Below are positions 8,283-18,600 of a DNA stretch of 64,000 bases, one piece after another. This stretch comes from JANMES01 sp038329865. GTDB lineage: Bacteria; Planctomycetota; Phycisphaerae; Tepidisphaerales; Tepidisphaeraceae. The translations under genes and the position numbers were made by a program. The stretch's first letter is position 1, and every line of letters begins with the position of its first letter. The DNA is taken from positions 113,870-177,869 of the forward strand of contig JBBQNK010000002.1 in NCBI GenBank assembly GCA_038329865.1, written 5' to 3'. The notes under the pieces were generated by a model that worked only from the letters and a program-made list of their open reading frames with translations, made no database searches and was not told the DNA's origin.

Positions 8283-9824
8283 ATGAACGATTCAATCCAA
8301 CCGCCCGACACCAAATCCGACATCTGGGTGCTTGGGCTTCTGATCTGCATTTGCCTGCTCCTGTGCACCGGCCGATTCGGCAACGGCGAAACGCCGGGGA
8401 TGATCGATTCGGCCGTGCAGATGTACGACACCGGCTCGTTCGCGGCCGACAAGCCGATCGGCGTGGCGCCTTCCGCATGGTTGGCGGCGCCGGACGGGCG
8501 ATTCTTCGAGTCGCACGACCTCGGCGGGCAGTTCATGAGCTGGCTGGCGGTGGCGTCGGCGCATCGGATCGATCCGACCGCGTCGCGGTTCGATGGTTAC
8601 AACCCGGCCACCGCGTGGAGCGCATCGGTTTTGAACAACCTGTTGGCTGCCTTCACATTGTGGTTCGTTTACAGGTCTTGCCGACTGCTCTCGACGGTTC
8701 GGCTGGCGGTGGGAATCACGCTGGCGATGCTCTTCTGCTCATTTTTCGCCGGGTACTGCCGGATGGTGTTTGACGTCACCGGCGCGGCGCTGGGCGTTTC
8801 GATGGCGGTGTACGGCTCGGTGCGGCTGGCGCGGGCGGAGTCGTCGGAGGAAGTGCGCGAGATCGACTGGGGCTTCGTCGCCGTCGGCCTGGCGATCGCG
8901 GTGCTGTTTCGATTTTCGTTCCTGCCGTTCAGCGGGCTGACGCTGGTGGTGCTGATCCTGCTGCTCGGCAAGCGCTCGCCGTGGCGTTACGGATTTGCGG
9001 CGCTGGTGATTTTCGGCGCGTGCATCATTCCGGCGCTCGGCTTCAACTACCTGCGGACCGGCAGCCCGATCAAGCCGCCGAACTTCGCGACGGATTACTC
9101 GTTCATTCACTCGCGGCCGGATGCGCGGAGCTTTGGCAAAGGTCTACTTGCACTGACATTCGGGCCGAACGCCGGGCTGTTCACGTACGCGCCGTGGCTG
9201 CTGCTGATGCTGCTGATCCCGCTGCGCTGGAAGCGCCTGCCGGTCGGCGGGCGGCGGTTCGTGATTGGCTGGGCGCTGAGCCTGATTGGGTACGCGTGCC
9301 TGATGAGCCTCGCGACCGCGTTGGCCGGGCCGATCGCATGGGGGCCGAAGTATCTGGTGGTGATTCTGCCGGCGCTGGTGGTGGTCGCGATGATCTCGCT
9401 GCTCGGGTCGGCGAAGGGATCGTCACTTCGGCGGTTCGTGCTTTTCGTAATGATCCTCGCCGGCGCGGCGGTCAACCTGCCGGTTGCGGTGACGAATTTC
9501 AAAGCGCTGGCCGGCGGAGCGCCGAACGAGCACGCCCAAAGCGGGCGATCGCCCGCCATGCCGGCGGCGATGTGGCGCGGCGTGATCCTCGAACTCCGCG
9601 GGCCGGGCATCGACCGCGCGGAATGGCAGCAGCGCATCGACTCCGGCACGTACGAATTGGCCGAAACCGCCAACACCACGCTCGTGCCCGACCTGCCGGT
9701 CATCACGCAAGGCCTTGCCGCGATCAAGCCGGTCCGAGTGACGATCTGGGCGGTGATCGGCCTCGGCGGCATCTGCGCGCTGACAACACTGTGGCTGGCC
9801 GCGCGGAAACCGCAGACGGCCTAG
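8283..9824 (+). CDS. Polytopic membrane protein, tandem paralogue 1
   Basis: The protein has 513 residues with about ten or more hydrophobic helices and a short cytoplasmic N-terminus (MNDSIQPPDTKSDIWVLGLL). A conserved periplasmic block after the first helix reads GETPGMIDSAVQMYDTGSF, then GRFFESHDLGGQFMSW. This topology, with an acidic loop after helix 1, resembles GT39/GT83-like glycosyltransferases, but no defining motif was recognised, so the function stays open. The next gene at 10100 is a paralogue sharing the GRxxxxxTPG, TGSF and HDLGG blocks. No clear ribosome binding site precedes the ATG. Confidence 0.7.
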   Translation: MNDSIQPPDTKSDIWVLGLLICICLLLCTGRFGNGETPGMIDSAVQMYDTGSFAADKPIGVAPSAWLAAPDGRFFESHDLGGQFMSWLAVASAHRIDPTASRFDGYNPATAWSASVLNNLLAAFTLWFVYRSCRLLSTVRLAVGITLAMLFCSFFAGYCRMVFDVTGAALGVSMAVYGSVRLARAESSEEVREIDWGFVAVGLAIAVLFRFSFLPFSGLTLVVLILLLGKRSPWRYGFAALVIFGACIIPALGFNYLRTGSPIKPPNFATDYSFIHSRPDARSFGKGLLALTFGPNAGLFTYAPWLLLMLLIPLRWKRLPVGGRRFVIGWALSLIGYACLMSLATALAGPIAWGPKYLVVILPALVVVAMISLLGSAKGSSLRRFVLFVMILAGAAVNLPVAVTNFKALAGGAPNEHAQSGRSPAMPAAMWRGVILELRGPGIDRAEWQQRIDSGTYELAETANTTLVPDLPVITQGLAAIKPVRVTIWAVIGLGGICALTTLWLAARKPQTA

Positions 9825-9848
9825 TGGCGGGGTTTGATTCTCTTTGTT

Positions 9849-10021
9849 CCTCTCCCGGTATTCCGGGAGAGGGCAGGGTGAGGGTTCTGCTGCAATAGTC
9901 AGAACCTCCGCGAATGACACAAATCGTTTCTGCCTGAAATTCCGTGCCTGGCAATTCGTAAAGCTTCTCGCCGGGGCGACAGAACCCTCACCCTACCCTC
10001 TCCCGGCGTACCGGGAGAGGG
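9849..10021. repeat. Inverted pair of REP-like units (family E) in the intergenic gap
   Basis: One unit at 9849-9889 (palindrome head then GGGCAGGGTGAGGGTTCTG tail) faces an inverted unit at 9980-10021 (tail then head CTCTCCCGGCGTACCGGGAG). The head-tail-tail-head layout is that of a REPIN. The pair fills the 275-bp gap between the two paralogous membrane protein genes; no other feature was seen there. Confidence 0.85.
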
Positions 10022-10099
10022 GCAGAGGCACAGAGGCACAGATCGGCGTTTTATTCGGCGACGTAATGGCGTAGCATCACCGCGCGAGCCTTCAACCTC

Positions 10100-11779
10100 A
10101 TGCCCGATCGCGCCTCATCGTCCGACTGCAAAACCAACCTGTGGGTGCTCGGCTATCTGATTTTTCTTTGCCTGATCCTCGCCACCGGCCGGCTTGCGAG
10201 TCCGGACACGCCGGGGCTGATCCTGGCGGGCGTGCGGATGCACGAGACGGGATCGTTCAGCGCGCCGTCCGCGGAAGGGCCGGCGGCGTTTAACTGGGTG
10301 CGCTCGCCCGGCGGGCGGTACTACGAATGCCACGATCTCGGCGGGCATCTCACCGGTTGGGCGGCGGTGGCGGCGTCTCACTGGATCGATCCGGCGGCGA
10401 CGGAACTCGGCGTGTCCAATCACACTACGCTCTGGTGCGCGACGATCTTCAACAACCTGATCGGCGCCGTCACGCTCTTCATGATTTTCCTGAGCGCCCG
10501 CGTGTTCCTGCCGCTGCGGAGCGCCGTCGGCGTGGCGGTGGCAATCCTTTTCTGCACCTTTTTCGTCGGTTACTGCCGCTCGGTCTTCGACGTCACCGGC
10601 GCGGCGATGGGGATTTCGATCGCGGCGTACGGATCGATCCGGCTGCTGCATTCAGCCTCGCCACAATTCTCGGGAAATGGATCAGTTGCACCTTCACGCC
10701 GGTCGCTGACTTCGGCCAGTTCGGTCGAGCCGGGCGACCGGAATCCGGAATCCGGTTGCACAGACTTCGGCGAGCTCAGTCGAGTCGCGACCGGTGTGAA
10801 GATTACAGTGAACCCGTACCGATTTTCGAATCTGCTGCTTGCCGTGTTCGGCTTCGGTGTTGCCGTGCTATTCCGATATTCGTTTCTGCCGTTTGCGACG
10901 TTGACGCTGGTGATTTTGTGGTTCCAACTCCGCGGCCGAATCAGTTGGCGCGGGCAGATCGGCGCGGTGGTGATTTTTTGCGTCTTCGTCGCGATGACGT
11001 TCGCGTTCAACTATTTGCGGTCGGGCAACCCGTTCGATCCGCCGACCCATGCGGTGGATTTCGGCTTCACGCGTCTCAGGCTCGACGCCATCAGTATTGC
11101 CAAAGGCTTTTTCGGCCAGACGTTCGGCCCCAACCGCGGGATTTTTCCTTACGCGCCGTGGTTGATCGTCGCGCTGCTGCTCCCCGCGCGCTGGCGGCGG
11201 TTGAGCGGCGCCGGCCGGCGATTCGTGATCGCCTGGGCGCCGGGGCTGATCGGTTACGTGCTGCTTCTCAGTCCGCTCGTTGGCTGGGGCGGCAACGGCG
11301 GATGGGGGCCGCGCTATCTGGTCGTGATTTTGCCGGTCGTCGTGCTGATGGCGATACTGGCGATTCAAGCCTCGGCCGGGCAGTTCCGCGGCGAGCGACG
11401 GGTGTTGATCGGCCTGTTCGTGCTGAGCGCGCTAATCAATCTGCCGATCGCGGTGGTGAATTTCGAAGTCGCGATCGCGGATTCGCCGATCATCCCCGCG
11501 CAAGGCACGCTCTGGCCGAGCGTGCCGTACGCCGCCTGGCGGGCGATCGCGCTGGAAACGGTCGGCCGTGGCGTTGATCGCGTCGCCTGGCAGCGCCGGA
11601 TCGATTCCGGCGGGTATGAGCAAGTCGAAACCGGCGGCACGCGGGTATTTCCGGACGTGCCGGTGGTTTCGCAAGGATTGCGGGCGCCGGCGCTGACTCG
11701 GGGGCTGATCGTCACTTTTCTGGCGCTGGGCGTCCTTTGTTGCGTTCAGACGGGTCGCGTGGTCCGACGTAGACGCTGA
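10100..11779 (+). CDS. Polytopic membrane protein, tandem paralogue 2
   Basis: The protein has 559 residues with the same helix pattern and conserved blocks as the gene before it (GRLASPDTPGLI, MHETGSF, GRYYECHDLGGHLTGW, FGQTFGPNRGIFPYAPWL). The two probably arose by tandem duplication. It is about 46 residues longer, mostly through a hydrophilic segment at about 190-235. That segment contains TSASSVEPGD and is encoded by an inverted repeat at 10699-10794; the paralogue has only a short acidic loop there. Function is unknown; a membrane glycosyltransferase role is possible. Confidence 0.7.
   Translation: MPDRASSSDCKTNLWVLGYLIFLCLILATGRLASPDTPGLILAGVRMHETGSFSAPSAEGPAAFNWVRSPGGRYYECHDLGGHLTGWAAVAASHWIDPAATELGVSNHTTLWCATIFNNLIGAVTLFMIFLSARVFLPLRSAVGVAVAILFCTFFVGYCRSVFDVTGAAMGISIAAYGSIRLLHSASPQFSGNGSVAPSRRSLTSASSVEPGDRNPESGCTDFGELSRVATGVKITVNPYRFSNLLLAVFGFGVAVLFRYSFLPFATLTLVILWFQLRGRISWRGQIGAVVIFCVFVAMTFAFNYLRSGNPFDPPTHAVDFGFTRLRLDAISIAKGFFGQTFGPNRGIFPYAPWLIVALLLPARWRRLSGAGRRFVIAWAPGLIGYVLLLSPLVGWGGNGGWGPRYLVVILPVVVLMAILAIQASAGQFRGERRVLIGLFVLSALINLPIAVVNFEVAIADSPIIPAQGTLWPSVPYAAWRAIALETVGRGVDRVAWQRRIDSGGYEQVETGGTRVFPDVPVVSQGLRAPALTRGLIVTFLALGVLCCVQTGRVVRRRR
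10699..10794. repeat. Family H inverted repeat inside a coding region
   Basis: The arm CCGGTCGCTGACTTCGGCCA... (10699-10741) pairs imperfectly with GACTTCGGCGAGCTCAGTCG...ACCGG (10763-10794). A related unit (GGCTCGACCGAGCTCGTCGA) lies in the hrpB gene at 52566-52590. Both are translated in the frame giving SSVEPG. Confidence 0.65.
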
Positions 11780-11837
11780 TTTCCGGTCAAATCCGCGATT
11801 TTTTGCGCAACTTCACACCAGACATCGCAGAGTCGAT

Positions 11838-11918
11838 TATTTACGTAGCCGCGAACGCCAGTTCGCGGTCTTGGAGATCGTGCAAAACCGCGAACTGGCG
11901 TTCGCGGCTACGTAAATA
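11838..11918. repeat. Perfect 32-bp inverted repeat (family C)
   Basis: The arms at 11838-11869 and 11887-11918 are perfectly complementary; their core is GTAGCCGCGAACGCCAGTTC. It lies in the 241-bp gap before dxs. Other members are at 27484-27579 and, as a half-element, inside the GT87 gene at 4500-4524. Confidence 0.9.
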
Positions 11919-12020
11919 GTGCTATAAATCTGGAGAAACACGCTCTCGCTTTTTCATATTCATTGAAACTTGCGATGGTTTCCGAATAATCAGCAGCACG
12001 TCTAGTATTAATGACGGAGA

Positions 12021-14018
12021 ATGAACGCGCCCATGACGATTCTGGACACCATCCGCAAACCCGCTGACCTGCGCGGGTTGTCGCTCGATCAACTCGCCAC
12101 GCTGGCCAAGGAGATGCGGACTCGCATCTTCGATTCCGTCAGCAAGAACGGCGGGCACCTGGCGAGCAATCTGGGCGTGGTGGAACTGACCATCGCATTA
12201 CATAAGGTGTTCGATTTCGGCCCCTACCCTGCCGGGCCGGATAAATTGCTGTTTGACGTCGGCCATCAGTGCTACCCGCACAAGATGCTCACCGGGCGGG
12301 CCGGCGGGTTTGATCAGCTGCGGAAGAAGGGGCAGGTCAGCGGCTTTCCGAATCCGCAGGAGTCGCCGTACGACCTCTTCGCCGTCGGCCATGCCGGTAC
12401 GGCCATCAGCACGGCCGTCGGTGTCGCCCGCGGGGATCAGGCGAAGAATGTCGCCAGCCACGTTGTGGCGGTGGTCGGCGATGCCAGCATCGTCAACGGC
12501 CTGTCACTGGAAGGCCTGAATAACGCCGGCACGCTTAAGCGTCAGTTGCTGATTATCCTCAATGACAACGGCATGAGCATTTCGCGCCCTCAGGGTGCGT
12601 TCAGCGAGTACCTCGAGCGCATCCGCGTCAGCACCACCTACGAAGAATTCAAACGCGTGAGCGAGAAGATCGTCCACCGCCTGCCGAGCAGCGTCGGCAC
12701 GAGGATCGAGCAGGCGTGGGACGCTTTCTGCGCCGGACTCAAAGGCGCGATGTGGACGGGCCAGATTTTCGAAACAATGGGCCTGAAATACATGGGCCCG
12801 ATCGACGGCCATGACCTGCCGGGGCTCATCAACTTCCTCAGCGAGATCAAACACGTTGATAAGCCGGTGATCCTGCACGTAAAGACGGTGAAGGGCCAGG
12901 GTTACGAAGTCGCCGCGGCCGAGCCGACGAAGATGCACTCGCCGGCGGCATTCACGGTCAACGGCTGCCGGGTGGACGTGAGCAAGTCAGCCGGGAAGAC
13001 GTGGACGACCGCGTACGCCGACGCGATGATCGCGCTGGCGAAAACGGACAGCCGCGTCGTCGCCCTCACCGCCGCCATGCCCGACGGTACCGGGCTGAGC
13101 AAGTTCGAAACGGTCTTCCCCGATCGATATATCGACACTGGTATATGTGAAAGTCACCTGACCGCGATGGCGGCAGGCATGGCGAAAGCCGGTCAGCGGC
13201 CGTTCGCGGCGATCTACTCCACCTTCGTCCAGCGCGCGTTCGACCAGATCTGGCAGGAAGTCGTGCTGAACCAACTGCCGGTCGTTTTTTGCATGGACAG
13301 AGCTGGATATGTCGGCGACGACGGGGCCGTCCACCACGGCTTCTGCGACCAGGCGTTCCTTCGGCCGATGCCGGGCATCGTACTCATGGCCCCGAGCGAC
13401 GAAAACGAACTTAACCGCTGCCTGCGGCTCAGCTTATCACTCGACCACGCCAGCGCCATCCGCTACCCGCGCGACACCGTGCCGGCCTGCAATTTTGAAG
13501 ACGTCATCACCGCTGATCTTCGCCCACAAGCGTCCACTGAATGGAAAGTCGGCCAAAGTCGCACGCTGCGGAACGGCTCTGACGCGACGCTGATCGCCTA
13601 CGGCGCGCTGACTGAATCCGCCCTGGCCGCCGCGGAACTGCTGGCGGACGAAGGCGTGAACGTCGAAGTGATCGACGCGAGATTCTGCAAGCCGCTCGAC
13701 GGCCCGATGCTCGCCCGCGTGCTGGCCGGGCAAATCAACGGGGCAGGCGATGTCTCCGAGCAGTTCACCCCCCGCCCGGTGCTGACGATCGAAGACCACA
13801 GCCTGCAAAACGGTTTCGGCAGCGCGGTGCTCGAATACGCCGTCGCCCACCATTTGCCGACTGGCCGAATCACGCGGCTAGGCATGCCGGACCGCCTGAT
13901 CGCCCACGCTACCCGCCCGCAGCAACTGGCGGAAGTGGGATTGGACGTGCCCGGCATCGCCCGCTCGATCCGCGAAGCAATCGCCCGGGAAGACACTGCG
14001 GTTGAAGCAACGCGGTAA
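12021..14018 (+). CDS. dxs: 1-deoxy-D-xylulose-5-phosphate synthase
   Basis: The protein has 665 residues, slightly longer than most Dxs (about 620-640). It is the thiamin-dependent first enzyme of the MEP isoprenoid pathway, condensing pyruvate with glyceraldehyde 3-phosphate. Visible features are GHLASNLGVVELTIALH (45-61), VGHQCYPHKMLTGR (80-93), the ThDP motif GDASIVNG...NN (153-168), NDNGMSIS (181-188), GPIDGHD, the catalytic region GICESHLTAMAAG, and DRAGYVGDDGAVHHG. The ThDP motif and ICESH box depart from the common GDGA and IAEQH forms, so this is a diverged lineage. GGAG sits only 2 bases before 12021 and 14 bases before an in-frame ATG at 12033, so either Met may be used. Confidence 0.92.
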   Translation: MNAPMTILDTIRKPADLRGLSLDQLATLAKEMRTRIFDSVSKNGGHLASNLGVVELTIALHKVFDFGPYPAGPDKLLFDVGHQCYPHKMLTGRAGGFDQLRKKGQVSGFPNPQESPYDLFAVGHAGTAISTAVGVARGDQAKNVASHVVAVVGDASIVNGLSLEGLNNAGTLKRQLLIILNDNGMSISRPQGAFSEYLERIRVSTTYEEFKRVSEKIVHRLPSSVGTRIEQAWDAFCAGLKGAMWTGQIFETMGLKYMGPIDGHDLPGLINFLSEIKHVDKPVILHVKTVKGQGYEVAAAEPTKMHSPAAFTVNGCRVDVSKSAGKTWTTAYADAMIALAKTDSRVVALTAAMPDGTGLSKFETVFPDRYIDTGICESHLTAMAAGMAKAGQRPFAAIYSTFVQRAFDQIWQEVVLNQLPVVFCMDRAGYVGDDGAVHHGFCDQAFLRPMPGIVLMAPSDENELNRCLRLSLSLDHASAIRYPRDTVPACNFEDVITADLRPQASTEWKVGQSRTLRNGSDATLIAYGALTESALAAAELLADEGVNVEVIDARFCKPLDGPMLARVLAGQINGAGDVSEQFTPRPVLTIEDHSLQNGFGSAVLEYAVAHHLPTGRITRLGMPDRLIAHATRPQQLAEVGLDVPGIARSIREAIAREDTAVEATR

Positions 14019-14108
14019 GCGCGCTCGTTCGAAGTGCTTTCCTGTTCGCCCACTCGTCATCCTGAGTGTGTGTCTAAAAAGGCTCCAGAGCTCGACTTAC
14101 GAAACTCC

Positions 14109-14191
14109 GTCATTCCGAGGTACTCCGAGGAATCTCGGGATTTCGAGCGGCTTTCGTCGTTTCGAGATCCCTCGGAGTACCTCGGGATGAC
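14109..14191. repeat. Inverted GTCAT(T/C)CCGAGG repeat (family B)
   Basis: The arms at 14109-14139 and 14162-14191 pair almost perfectly. It lies in the 373-bp gap between dxs and the DUF4190 gene. No gene was recognised in the rest of that gap. Confidence 0.85.
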
Positions 14192-14391
14192 GTTGTTTAC
14201 CACGACACGCTGAGAGGACTTTTGACAACCTTTCAGGACGACGACTGACGCTCGAGCGACAGGTTTTAACTCGCGCGTACTCATCCCCGCGTGACAAGTC
14301 TCGTTTCCTCGCCATTTTTTGACCCGCAACTGGCATAAAGCTAAGCTGAGCCCGTTCATCATCTCAGGGAATTTTCAAGAGAGGGCCCCGC

Positions 14392-14904
14392 ATGTCGCAA
14401 TTTCCACCGAACCAGCCGATGTACCAGACGCCGCCCGCTAATAAGCCGGCCGGCATGGCGATCGCCAGCCTGGTCACCGGGATCATCTCGATGGTCATCT
14501 GCATTCCGTACACGGCCATTCCGTGTGCGATCGTCGCGATCATTCTCGGCGCGATCGCCAAGGGCAAAGCCAACCGCGGCGAAGGCGGCGGCGGGGGAAT
14601 GGCCAAGAGCGGGATGATCCTGGGGATCGTCAGCATCGTGCTGATGATCCTGTTCACGGTGCTGGCGATCGTCGGGTTCACTATGTTCGGTACGCAAATT
14701 CAGCAGATGCAGCAGCAGCAGATGCGGCAGATGCAGCAGCAACAAAATAATCAGCCCGGCATGACGCCAGGCACGCCTAATTCTCCGGGCATGCCCGGTA
14801 CACCAGGCATGCCTGCCACGCCCGGCACGCCCAGCACCCCCGGCGCGGGCGGCCCGGAATCGCCGAGCCCCACGCCGGGTGGGAATCCGCTCGCCAAGCC
14901 ATAA
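14392..14904 (+). CDS. DUF4190-type small membrane protein with P/Q-rich tail
   Basis: The protein has 170 residues: a short proline-rich N-terminus, two hydrophobic stretches at about 22-50 and 70-95 separated by a basic, glycine-rich loop, then a glutamine run (IQQMQQQQMRQMQQQQ). The C-terminus of about 55 residues is built from PGTP/PGMP triplets and resembles a collagen-like linker. The paired helices with a KGKANRGEGG loop fit the DUF4190 family, whose role is not established. GAGAGGG lies upstream of the ATG at a usable distance. Confidence 0.75.
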   Translation: MSQFPPNQPMYQTPPANKPAGMAIASLVTGIISMVICIPYTAIPCAIVAIILGAIAKGKANRGEGGGGGMAKSGMILGIVSIVLMILFTVLAIVGFTMFGTQIQQMQQQQMRQMQQQQNNQPGMTPGTPNSPGMPGTPGMPATPGTPSTPGAGGPESPSPTPGGNPLAKP

Positions 14905-15065
14905 GGCTTAGTCCGCCTGCCGGTTGGTGAATCATGGAATTCGCCCCGGCGAGCGGCGGCGTTTAGTCGGTGGCCGGTCGCTTGCGCCTTCGCGGGCCGT
15001 TCGGCATTTGAAAAATTTCGTGGACTATCGTGACCGATCGACGCGTCTTTAAAATAAGGAGTGAC

Positions 15066-15500
15066 ATGTCAGAAACACCCCCAACTCCGCCGCCGGGCGA
15101 TCCTGTTCCGCCGGGCGCAACGCCCGCCGCACCGCTGGATTACGGCACGCCGTCCAACGCCTACACCGGCCCGGCGCCTGATAAAGACGCCACCACCATG
15201 GGCATGCTCTGCCACCTGCTGGGCATCTTCACCGGCTTCCTCGGGCCGCTGATCATCTGGCTGATCAAGAAAGACTCCAGCCCGTTCGTGGACGACCAGG
15301 GGAAGGAAGCGCTGAACTTTCAGATCGCCTGCTTCATCGCTTTCCTGATCTGCATCCCGCTGAACTTCCTGTTCTGCCTGGGCGCGATCCTGGCGGCCGT
15401 GATCATGGTCTCGCGCATCGTTTTCGGAATCCTCGCGACGATCCAGGCCAATAAAGGTGTCGCGTACCGGTATCCGGTGAATCTGCGGCTGATCAAGTAA
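15066..15500 (+). CDS. DUF4870 (Tic20-like) membrane protein
   Basis: The protein has 144 residues. A proline-rich cytoplasmic N-terminus is followed by MGMLCHLLGIFTGFLGPLIIWLIKKDSSPFVDDQGKEALNFQ, the DUF4870 signature with its conserved D-x-G-KEALNFQ turn, and then two further helices ending in NLRLIK. AAGGAG lies 4 bases before the ATG at 15066, which decides against the upstream in-frame start at 15030. The family is related to Tic20; its bacterial role is unknown. A GC-rich hairpin follows the stop. Confidence 0.85.
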   Translation: MSETPPTPPPGDPVPPGATPAAPLDYGTPSNAYTGPAPDKDATTMGMLCHLLGIFTGFLGPLIIWLIKKDSSPFVDDQGKEALNFQIACFIAFLICIPLNFLFCLGAILAAVIMVSRIVFGILATIQANKGVAYRYPVNLRLIK

Positions 15501-15516
15501 GCGGGCCTCAACCAAA

Positions 15517-15554
15517 ACGCCGCGACGGACAACCCGATTGTTCCGTCGCGGCGT
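15517..15554 (+). terminator. Probable terminator hairpin after the DUF4870 gene
   Basis: There is a perfect 13-bp stem (ACGCCGCGACGGA with its complement) and a 12-base loop, 17 bases after the stop codon. Only a weak T-rich tail follows, so termination may not be purely intrinsic. Confidence 0.6.
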
Positions 15555-15653
15555 CGTCGTTTCCTGGGGTTTTCAGCCCGATCCCCCCGATTTCCCACAT
15601 TTTTCTTCGCAACATCGCCGGAAATTCGCGATAATCCTTAGGGAGACTCGCCG

Positions 15654-18600
15654 ATGACCCAGCTCGCCAATCACCCTTCGTACCTGCAGATCGAAGACAA
15701 GCTCGATGCCGTCGGGCAGAAGTTTCGCGTGCACCGGATGCTGCGCGGGGCGATCCTGTTCACGGTGACGATGCTCGCCGCGACGTGGGCCGCCACCGGC
15801 GCGGTGTATCTGTTCAGCCGCGACGGGAACGGCGCGGGATTCGCCGGCTATGCGATCGCGGCCTGCTGGGCGGCGGTTCTGGTGCTCGCGGCAATCTGGT
15901 GGCTGGCTCGGCCGCTCCTGCTTCGGCCGCGGAATATCGAAGTGGCTCGACTGGTCGAATCGCGCCTCGGCGGTCTGCACAACGGGCTGACCAACGCGCT
16001 GCTCATCGCCGGGCGAGATGACGTCGCGAGCAATCCCTGGTCGCCGAACATTCTTGACGAGATCGCCAAGTCCTCACTCGCGAAGCCGCTGGGCGGCGTG
16101 GTGCGGCTGAGCGATTTGAAAACCATCGTCACGCGATCGACGTTCCTACTCCTGCCGATGCTGATCGTGCTGCTGATCTTCCCCGGCGCGTTCGCGCGCG
16201 GCTGGCGGCAGATGCTTCAGCCGGCTTCTTTCGTACCCGCGCAGGGCTCGGCGGAAATCGTCAGCGTCGATCCCGGCAATGTCACCCGCGTCACCGGCCA
16301 GCCGCTGGAAGTCACCGTGCTCGCCAAAGGGCCGGCCGATGCATCCGCGAAAATTATTTTCGATCACGCATTGCCCGCGATGCAGCTCGCGTCGGCGATT
16401 TCGAGCGATGACCTGCTCCACTTCGCCGGCCGAGTCGATCACGTCGATGACACGCTGCGTTACCGCGTGGAGGTGGCCGGCACGCAGAGCGAGTGGTTTA
16501 CCGTCACCATTGTGCGGCAGATCAAGCTGGTCGATTTGTCGCTGACGATCACTCCGCCGAGCTACACGAAAATGCCGCAGCGGACGGTGACGATCAAGCC
16601 CGACGCGCCGGGCGAAACGCCGATCTCCGTCCCGCAGGGCAGCGTGATTCAGGTGGTGGCCGCGGTGGACGTGCCGGTGTCGGCCGCGCTGCTGCAGGCG
16701 GGCTCCGGCGGCGCGAAAAACGCCGCCACATCGATGCCCGCGCCGACGCCGATGAATCGCGTGGAGAAGACCGAGCGGTTCGTCGGCAAGATGACTGTTC
16801 TCGACGACACGGCCGCCTCGATCCTCATCACCGACAGCAGCGGCAACATCGCCGCGACGCTGCCGGCCTCGCCGCTCAACATCGCGTGCGTGAAAGACGC
16901 CGCGCCTAAAATCGAAATGAAATGGCCCACCGCCGACGCCGTCGTCACGCCGTCGGCCGAGCTGAAACTTCAGGCCACCCTCCGCGATGATTACGGCCTG
17001 ACCAGCTACCGCGTACTGATGGCCGCCGGGCCGGATGCGCCGCTCACGCCGATCGAAACTAAATCGATCAATGAAAAATCCGTCCTGCAGCACGACCTGG
17101 CGATGGTGCTGAACGTCGATGCCGCCAATCGCAAGCACGGGCAATCCATCCGCGTGCAGATCGAAGCCGTCGATAACCGCGACCTTACCGCGTTCGCCTC
17201 CGATCTCGGGCCGCAGACCACGCAGTCGACGATCATGGAAATCAAGTTCCGCGACAAGGAAGTAGCCGACGCGGAGAAGAAAGAGACCGACGACAAGCTC
17301 CGCAAAATCCTAACCGCCATGCTGAAAAAGCAGCAGGATTTGAACACCAAAGCAGTCGCGATGAAGGACGGCGATAAGCCCGCCGCCAAAACCATCCAGA
17401 GCGGCCAGGCAGAACTCCGCGACAACATGGTCGCGACGGCCGACACGTTCAAGTTCGATGACGCCACGCAGATCGTAAAGCGCACGCTGCAGGTGCTGGC
17501 GATCAACCCCGCGAAGGAAGCGATCGAGTACGCCCTGCAGTTGCAGACCGAGCCGGCCGCGCCGGCGCGGGGAAAACTCGGTCAGGATTTGCAGAGGCGT
17601 CAGCGCCGGATCATCACCACGCTCGAAAGCCTGCTCGCGATGCTCAACAACTCCCCCGAGCCGACGACTCAGCCGGCCGAGCACCGCGCGGGCGACATGC
17701 CGAGCAAGAAAGACGCGCTCACCAAGCTCAATGAAGACCTGAAGAAGTACATGGAAGAGCAGCGGAAGATCCTCGACCAGACCGCCAGCCTCGCCAAGCG
17801 GCCGGTCGATAACTGGACCGACGCCGACAAAAAACTCGCCAACGATCTGGCCATGAGCCAGGAGAAGCTCGACGCGTTCATGCAGGAAAAAGTCGCCGAT
17901 TTTTCCAAACTGGCCGAGCAGGATATGAGCAACGCGTCGATGGTGAAGGACGCGATGGCGATCTACGCCGAAGTGACGATGGCCAAGGACGCGTTGAAGA
18001 AGCAGGCCGAGGAAATCGCCGTGCCGCTGGAAGAAAGCGGGCTGGAAGGCGCCAAGGAATTGTCGAGCAACATCGAGAAATGGCTGAGCGACACGCCCGA
18101 TCGCCAGAAGTGGACACAGGAAGACCTGATGGCCAAATCCGACACGCCGATGCCCGAACTGCCGAAGGAACTGGAAGACATGGTCGGCGAGTTGATGGAG
18201 CAGCAGGAAGACCTGTTCGACGAAATGGAAGACCAGAACGCAAACATCACCGATAGCGCCGACAAGGGAATCGGCTGGGACGCCGCCGACGGGCCGATCG
18301 CCGACATGAGCGCCAAAGGCGTCACCGGCAATCAGCTGCCGAACAACAACGAGATGGGCGGCCGCGCCGGTGAAGGCCGCAGCGGCAAGAGCCAGGGCGA
18401 ATTCGTCGGCGACAACGCCGTCGGCAAAGGCGGCCGCAACACGCCCACGCGCCTCGACCCCACGCCGTTCGCGCAAGGCCAGATCAACGACACCAGCAAA
18501 GACCCCGTCGGCGGCGCGACCGGCGGCGGGAAAATGTCTGGCCAGGGCGGCCAAGGACTCGAAGGCCCGCTCCCGCCCAAGCAGCAGCAGGAGATGCAGC

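Noticed and set aside
11919..12020. Possible riboswitch upstream of dxs
   Set aside because: The leader is short and AT-rich after the repeat. No thiamin-box (CTGAGA/GGTTC type) signature was seen.
17310..18554. 414-residue minus-strand frame
   Set aside because: It is antisense to the DUF4175 gene. The HFVEQVFLLLHQL-type runs mirror the Gln/Glu-rich coding strand rather than forming a protein domain.
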